Shown one piece after another: positions 8,176 through 12,628 of a stretch of 12,628 nucleotides of DNA. Under the pieces are notes generated by a model that made no database searches, had not been told where the DNA came from, and saw only the letters and a list, made by a program, of their open reading frames with translations. How positions within the stretch are numbered: the stretch's first letter is position 1; each line of letters begins with the position of its first letter. The stretch comes from Clostridiaceae bacterium. Lineage in GTDB: Bacteria; Bacillota; Clostridia; Oscillospirales; Acutalibacteraceae. The stretch covers positions 1-12,628 of the forward strand of contig CAJGDU010000021.1 of NCBI GenBank assembly GCA_904502175.1. The letters run 5' to 3'. Both the position numbers and the translations under genes were made by a program.

Positions 8176-11100
8176 TTATTCGTCAAAGCTGAGGGCGTCC
8201 AGATCTTCCGCTGTCGGCTCCTCATCGTCGGTGAACTCGTCAAACGTCTCGTCGGCCAGGGGCTCGCCCTGTTCGTCCAGGGTGGTGTAACCCAGGGCGC
8301 CGTCCGCGTCGTTGACCTGTTTCATATCTTCGTTTTCAGCAAGACGGAATCCGATGTCATCGCCATCGAAGTTCTGTCTGAGGTCGATCTCGTTATCGTC
8401 TTTGTCCAGCACCCGGACGTCGAGGCCGAGGGCCTGCAGTTCCTTGATGAGGACCTTGAAGGACTCGGGCACGCCGGACTTCGGCACGCTCTGGCCCTTG
8501 ACGATGGCTTCATAGGTCTTGACACGGCCGACGATGTCGTCGGACTTGACGGTCAGGATCTCCTGAAGGGTGTAGGCCGCGCCGTACGCCTCGAGGGCCC
8601 AGACTTCCATTTCACCGAAACGCTGGCCGCCGAACTGGGCTTTACCGCCGAGGGGCTGCTGCGTGACGAGGGAGTACGGACCGGTGGAACGGGCGTGGAT
8701 CTTGTCGTCGACGAGATGGTGGAGTTTCAGGTAGTACATGACACCGACGGTGACGCGGTCGCCCAGCGGCAGGCCGGTCCGGCCGTCCATGAGCTCGGTC
8801 TTGCCGTCTCTTCCCTCCCAGGCCGCTTCGATGAGGGCCAGCTCTGCCTCGTCCTTCGTCTTGGAGCGGAGCAGATCCATCAGGTCGGTCAGAAGGAAGC
8901 CTTCTGCTTCGTGTTTATCTTCGTAGTCGAGGATGAGTTTCTTTGTCGCGTCGCTGCCCTCCGCAAGGAGTTTGGACTCGACGAGGAAGTACTGGATGTC
9001 CTCTTCGTGGGCGCCGTCGAAGACCGGAGTCATGATCTTCCAGCCCTTCGAGCGGGCGGCCATGCCGATGTTGACTTCGAGCACCTGCCCGATGTTCATT
9101 CGGGAGGGGACGCCCAGCGGGTTCAGGACGATGTCGAGCGGCGTACCGTCCGGCAGGAACGGCATGTCTTCCTGGGGCAGGACCCGGGAGACGACACCCT
9201 TGTTGCCGTGACGGCCGGCCATCTTGTCGCCGACCTGGATCTTTCTCTTCTGGGCGATGTACACCCGGACGACCTTGTTGACGCCGGGGCTCAGTTCATC
9301 GGAGTTGGCTCTCGTGAACACTTCGACGTTCACGACGATACCGTATTCGCCGTGGGGCACGCGGAGGGATGTATCGCGCACCTCTCTCGCCTTCTCGCCG
9401 AAGATGGCCTGCAGCAGGCGCTCTTCCGCGGTGCGCTCGGTCTCGCCCTTCGGGGTGACCTTGCCGACGAGGATGTCGCCGGATTTGACTTCGGCGCCGA
9501 CGTGGATGATGCCCTCTTCGTCGAGGTTGGCCAGCGCGTCTTCACCGACGTTCGGGATGTCGCGGGTGATCTCTTCCGGCCCGAGCTTGGTGTCTCTGGC
9601 CTCGAGTTCGAACTCGACGATGTGGACGGAGGTATAGATGTCGTCCCGGATGAGCTTTTCGTTCAGGAGGACGGCGTCTTCGTAGTTGTAGCCTTCCCAG
9701 GTCATGAAGCCGATGAGGGCGTTCTTGCCGAGGGAGATCTCACCGTTGCTGGTGGCGGGACCGTCCGCGATGACCTGGCCTTCGACGACTTCCTGTCCCA
9801 GGTCCACGATGGGCCGCTGGTTGATGCAGGTGCCCTGGTTGGAACCCATGAACTTGATGAGGTCGTAGTTGTCGATGCCGTCCGCGGTCTCGATCTCGAT
9901 GTGGTCGGCGTCTACATGCTTGACTTTACCGGCGGCTCTGGCGAGGACCACGGAACCGGAGTCCACGGCGGCCTTGTATTCCATGCCGGTGCCGACGATG
10001 GGAGCGTCGGTGACCATGAGCGGGACAGCCTGACGCTGCATGTTGGAGCCCATGAGGGCACGGTTCGCGTCATCGTTCTCGAGGAAGGGGATCATGGCCG
10101 TGGCCACGGAGACCAGCATCTTCGGGGAAACGTCCATGAAGTCGGGGACGCTTCTGTCCACTTCGGCGAACTCGTCGCGGTAGCGGATGGTGACACGGTT
10201 GTTGACGAAATGGCCGTCCTTGTCCAGCGGCTCGTTGGCCTGGGCGACACGGAAGTTGTCTTCCACGTCGGCGGTCATGTAGACGACATCGTCGAGGACC
10301 TTGCCGGTCTCTTTGTCGATCTTGCGGAACGGCGCCTCAATGAAGCCGTACTTGTTGATGCGGGCAAAGGTGGCGAGGTAAGAGATGAGGCCGATGTTCG
10401 GACCTTCGGGGGTCTCGATGGGGCACATGCGGCCGTAATGGGTGTAGTGGACGTCCCGGACTTCGAAACCGGCACGGTCTCTGGAAAGACCGCCGGGGCC
10501 GAGGGCGGAAAGACGACGCTTGTGGGTCAGTTCCGCGAGGGGGTTGGTCTGGTCCATGAACTGAGACAGCGGCGAGGAGCCGAAGAACTCTTTGATGGCG
10601 GCGACCACGGGACGGATATTGATGAGTGCTTCCGGAGTGGCTTTTTCCGGATCCTGGGCGGACAGGGACATACGTTCCCGGACCACACGTTCCATACGGG
10701 AGAAGCCGATGCGGAACTGGTTCTGGAGCAGTTCGCCGACGGAACGGATGCGGCGGTTGCCCAGGTGGTCGATGTCGTCCAGTGTACCGACGTTGTTGCC
10801 GAGGCAGTCAAGATAGTTGACCGAGGCATAGATGTCGTCGATGATGATGTGTTTCGGGATCAGGTCATCGGCATGCTCTTTCAGCGTGAGGAGCAGGTCG
10901 TCCTTGTCCCAGTCCTCTTCGGCCTCTTCGAGGATGTCGGTGAGGACGGAGAAGCGGACCTTCTCGTTGATGCCGACTTCTTCCAGTTCGGCTTCGGTCA
11001 GGTCCCAGGCACCGAGGAACGGGAGGGCGTCGACCATGCCGTTGGAGACGATCTTGACCTCTTTCCCCTCTTCGGTGAGGACATAAGCTTCGGTGATACC

Positions 11101-12066
11101 GGCCTGTTCGATCTCATAGGCCTTGTCTGCGGTGACGACGTCGCCGGCGTCGGCGAGGAGTTCACCGGTCTCCGTGTTGATGACTTCACGGGCAAGCTTC
11201 TCGCCCGTCAGACGCTGGGAGATACCGAGCTTCTTGTTGTATTTATAGCGACCGACGCGGGACAGGTCGTACCGGCGGGCGTCGAAGAACAGATTGTCAA
11301 GGTGCTGCTCTGCGGTCTCGACGGTGGGCGGCTCGCCCGGGCGCAGTCTCTTGTAGACTTCCAGGAGTGCTTCTTCACGGTTTTTGGTGGTGTCCTTTTC
11401 CAGGGTGGCCAGGATGCGCTCGTCCGGACCGAAGAATTCGAGGATCTCTTCGTTGCTGGACAGGCCCAGGGCACGGATAAAGGTGGTGATGGGGATCTTC
11501 CGGTTTTTGTCGATGCGGACGAAGAACACATCGTTCTGGTCCGTCTCGTACTCCAGCCAGGCGCCCCGGTTCGGGATGACGGTGGTCGTGTAGAGTTCCT
11601 TACCGGTCTTGTCATGGGTCATTCCATAGTAGACGCCGGGGGAACGGACCAGCTGGGAGACGATGGCGCGCTCCGCACCGTTGATGATGAAGGTGCCGCT
11701 CTCGGTCATGATGGGGAATTCGCCCATCTTGACCACGCTCTCCTTGATGAGGCCGGTCTCTTTGTTGGCAAGACGCGCGGTGAGATGGATGCTGGAAGAA
11801 TAGGTGGCATCTCTCTCCTTGCACTCCTTGACCGTGTACTTCGGTTTTTCGTCCATCGAATAGTCGACGAACTCCAGCACGAGGTTGCCGGTGTAATCGG
11901 TGATCTCACCGATGTCTCTGAAGACTTCCTTCAGACCGACATCCAGGAACCACTTGTAGGAATTCTTCTGGATCTCGATGAGGTTGGGCATCTGCATGAC
12001 CTCATTGATCTCCGCGAAATTCATACGGGTGGTCGTGCCGAGCTTGGTCTGTTTGACATTTACCAT
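8176..12066 (-). CDS. rpoB: DNA-directed RNA polymerase subunit beta
   Basis: Beta forms the second pincer of RNA polymerase and contributes to the active site. The 1296 residues are longer than the roughly 1190 of B. subtilis. The extra length lies around residues 300-430, in a segment of about 50 residues after TPVFDGA (1013-1019), and in an acidic C-terminal tail (about 1221-1296). My recollection is that clostridial homologues share the first two. The rifampicin region is at 496-526. Residues Q502, D505, H515, R518 and S520 match E. coli Q513, D516, H526, R529 and S531, the drug-sensitive state. GDKMAGRHGNKG (946-957) supplies the conserved lysines K948 and K956. The Shine-Dalgarno GGAG is 12 bases from the ATG, longer than for the other genes here. 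It is the first gene of its transcript, downstream of rpoD, with its own promoter. Confidence 0.99.
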   Translation of the reverse strand: MVNVKQTKLGTTTRMNFAEINEVMQMPNLIEIQKNSYKWFLDVGLKEVFRDIGEITDYTGNLVLEFVDYSMDEKPKYTVKECKERDATYSSSIHLTARLANKETGLIKESVVKMGEFPIMTESGTFIINGAERAIVSQLVRSPGVYYGMTHDKTGKELYTTTVIPNRGAWLEYETDQNDVFFVRIDKNRKIPITTFIRALGLSSNEEILEFFGPDERILATLEKDTTKNREEALLEVYKRLRPGEPPTVETAEQHLDNLFFDARRYDLSRVGRYKYNKKLGISQRLTGEKLAREVINTETGELLADAGDVVTADKAYEIEQAGITEAYVLTEEGKEVKIVSNGMVDALPFLGAWDLTEAELEEVGINEKVRFSVLTDILEEAEEDWDKDDLLLTLKEHADDLIPKHIIIDDIYASVNYLDCLGNNVGTLDDIDHLGNRRIRSVGELLQNQFRIGFSRMERVVRERMSLSAQDPEKATPEALINIRPVVAAIKEFFGSSPLSQFMDQTNPLAELTHKRRLSALGPGGLSRDRAGFEVRDVHYTHYGRMCPIETPEGPNIGLISYLATFARINKYGFIEAPFRKIDKETGKVLDDVVYMTADVEDNFRVAQANEPLDKDGHFVNNRVTIRYRDEFAEVDRSVPDFMDVSPKMLVSVATAMIPFLENDDANRALMGSNMQRQAVPLMVTDAPIVGTGMEYKAAVDSGSVVLARAAGKVKHVDADHIEIETADGIDNYDLIKFMGSNQGTCINQRPIVDLGQEVVEGQVIADGPATSNGEISLGKNALIGFMTWEGYNYEDAVLLNEKLIRDDIYTSVHIVEFELEARDTKLGPEEITRDIPNVGEDALANLDEEGIIHVGAEVKSGDILVGKVTPKGETERTAEERLLQAIFGEKAREVRDTSLRVPHGEYGIVVNVEVFTRANSDELSPGVNKVVRVYIAQKRKIQVGDKMAGRHGNKGVVSRVLPQEDMPFLPDGTPLDIVLNPLGVPSRMNIGQVLEVNIGMAARSKGWKIMTPVFDGAHEEDIQYFLVESKLLAEGSDATKKLILDYEDKHEAEGFLLTDLMDLLRSKTKDEAELALIEAAWEGRDGKTELMDGRTGLPLGDRVTVGVMYYLKLHHLVDDKIHARSTGPYSLVTQQPLGGKAQFGGQRFGEMEVWALEAYGAAYTLQEILTVKSDDIVGRVKTYEAIVKGQSVPKSGVPESFKVLIKELQALGLDVRVLDKDDNEIDLRQNFDGDDIGFRLAENEDMKQVNDADGALGYTTLDEQGEPLADETFDEFTDDEEPTAEDLDALSFDE

Positions 12067-12125
12067 AAGCCGTGTTCACTCCGTTCCGTATTTCTTAAAA
12101 TGCGCACTTCTCGTTATAATGCGGA

Positions 12126-12144
12126 CTTATATTTTATATATAAG
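12126..12144. repeat. AT-rich inverted repeat over the rpoB -10 box
   Basis: Arms CTTATAT (12126-12132) and ATATAAG (12138-12144) with a 5-base spacer overlap the predicted -10 hexamer. The low sequence complexity makes a chance match plausible. It could be an operator or simply an easily melted promoter element. Confidence 0.25.
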
Positions 12145-12159
12145 AGTCAAGGGCGTCAA
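12131..12159 (-). promoter_or_regulatory. Sigma-A promoter for rpoB-rpoC
   Basis: TTGACG (12154-12159, 5 of 6) and TAAAAT (12131-12136, 5 of 6) with a 17-base spacer. Transcription would begin near 12124, giving a leader of about 58 bases. Two further TTGAC motifs on the same strand, TTGACA (12177-12182) and TTGACT (12145-12150), lack a good -10 at proper distance and are probably not separate promoters. A position just upstream of rpoB, with a terminator between it and rpoD, supports rpoBC being its own transcription unit. Confidence 0.75.
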
Positions 12160-12370
12160 GAGATAAAATTCAAATTTGTCAAGTACTTTGAAAAGTATTT
12201 TATACACGGCTCCGGGTGTATCGTATTTTGGCGATTCACTGTCCGGTCAAACGCTTTCCCCTCGGTCGAAGGTCGGTGCGTGCGCAAAAGGTATTAACCA
12301 TAAGAGGTATTTCTTGCCAGCCCTCAATTCTCCCTCGGGAAAAGGTTTGCCCTTCCAGCGTTTGCCCGCT
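12160..12370. other. Intergenic region between the rpoD terminator and the rpoB promoter, no gene seen
   Basis: I find no plausible coding frame, tRNA or array here. It contains a small dyad, TACTTT-GA-AAAGTA (12184-12197), just upstream of a TTGACA motif, which might be an upstream promoter element or protein site. It also has a direct repeat of 8 bases, GTTTGCCC, at 12345-12352 and 12360-12367 with a 15-base period. Neither is strong enough to name. Confidence 0.6.
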
Positions 12371-12397
12371 AAAAAAAACTCCCGCGAAAGCGGGAGT
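12371..12397 (-). terminator. Rho-independent terminator of rpoD
   Basis: On the minus strand an 8-bp GC-rich stem (ACTCCCGC at 12390-12397 pairing with GCGGGAGT at 12378-12385) with a TTTC loop is followed by a run of eight T (12371-12378, sharing one base with the stem). It begins 13 bases after the rpoD stop codon. The plus-strand flank is also T-rich, so bidirectional activity is possible, but no plus-strand gene needs it. Confidence 0.93.
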
Positions 12398-12410
12398 CTT
12401 TTCTGTTCTT

Positions 12411-12628
12411 TTAGTCCAGGAAATCCTTGAGCTTCTTGGAGCGGCTGGGATGGCGGAGCTTGCGCAGCGCCTTCGCCTCGATCTGGCGGATGCGCTCACG
12501 GGTGACGTTGAACTCCTTGCCGACCTCCTCGAGGGTCCGGGGGTGTCCGTCCTCGAGACCGAACCGCAGGGAGAGCACGCGCTCTTCTCTGGGCGTGAGG
12601 GTCTTCAGCACGTCGGCGAGCTGTTCCC
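12411..12628 (-). CDS. rpoD: Primary sigma factor RpoD/SigA, C-terminal fragment (5' end outside the window)
   Basis: Primary sigma factors bind core RNA polymerase and recognise -35 and -10 elements of housekeeping promoters. Only the last 71 complete codons are visible, covering region 4 from LKTLTPREERVLSLRFGL through the helix-turn-helix TLEEVGKEFNVTRERIRQ and the characteristic ending KALRKLRHPSRSKKLKDFLD. The near-consensus region 4.2 recognition helix and the HPSRSKKLKDFL ending mark the essential group 1 sigma rather than an alternative factor. The gene ends at TAA (12411-12413) and is insulated from rpoB by a terminator. Adjacency to rpoB is unusual: in the common bacterial order rplJ and rplL precede rpoB. 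The upstream gene, often dnaG, cannot be seen. Confidence 0.95.
   Translation of the reverse strand, partial: EQLADVLKTLTPREERVLSLRFGLEDGHPRTLEEVGKEFNVTRERIRQIEAKALRKLRHPSRSKKLKDFLD

Noticed and set aside
8695..12297. Plus-strand open frame of 1200 codons opposite rpoB
   Set aside because: Same cause as opposite rpoC. It also runs through the rpoB promoter, and no plus-strand promoter or ribosome binding site supports it.
12236..12499. Minus-strand open frame of 87 codons across the rpoD terminator
   Set aside because: It overlaps the end of rpoD in another frame and crosses the terminator hairpin, with no recognisable sequence.

Overview
This is an informational-gene locus from a fairly GC-rich Gram-positive bacterium. 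All seven genes lie on the minus strand, so transcription runs from high to low coordinates. The organism is most likely a member of the Bacillota, class Clostridia. The evidence is an S12 protein with the extended low-GC Gram-positive N-terminal region, an RpoC without the large proteobacterial insertions, RpoB regions resembling clostridial homologues as I remember them, and the gene order rpoB-rpoC-rpsL-rpsG-fusA-tuf. I cannot place the genus from sequence alone.

Layout in transcription order. The 3' end of a primary sigma factor gene (rpoD/sigA) enters at the right edge and ends at 12411, followed by a clean rho-independent terminator at 12371-12397. A 344-base intergenic stretch (12067-12410) holds that terminator and a good sigma-A promoter for rpoB. 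rpoB and rpoC follow, 21 bases apart. A 178-base gap (4302-4479) contains a near-consensus promoter whose -10 hexamer sits exactly at the centre of a perfect 7-bp inverted repeat, then a leader with a strong hairpin. Next comes the str operon: rpsL (TTG start), a 152-base structured intercistronic region, rpsG (GTG start), fusA 15 bases later, a 96-base gap with a probable extended -10 promoter, and tuf, which runs off the left edge.

The genes make the core transcription enzyme (beta and beta' subunits), part of its promoter-recognition factor, two small-subunit ribosomal proteins (decoding-centre S12 and head-assembly S7) and two translational GTPases (EF-G and EF-Tu). Co-location lets transcription and translation capacity be regulated together. 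The internal promoters suggest that rpoBC, rpsL-rpsG-fusA and tuf can also be adjusted separately.

The coding content is ordinary and I see no undescribed multi-gene system. The points worth checking are mostly non-coding or fine-scale: the dyad centred on the rpsL -10 box, the rpsL leader hairpin, the structured rpsL-rpsG spacer, an apparent 11-residue insertion in the EF-Tu G domain, rpoB following rpoD rather than rplJ-rplL, and the complete absence of TTA, CTA and TCA codons from all seven genes. That absence also explains the long antisense open frames.
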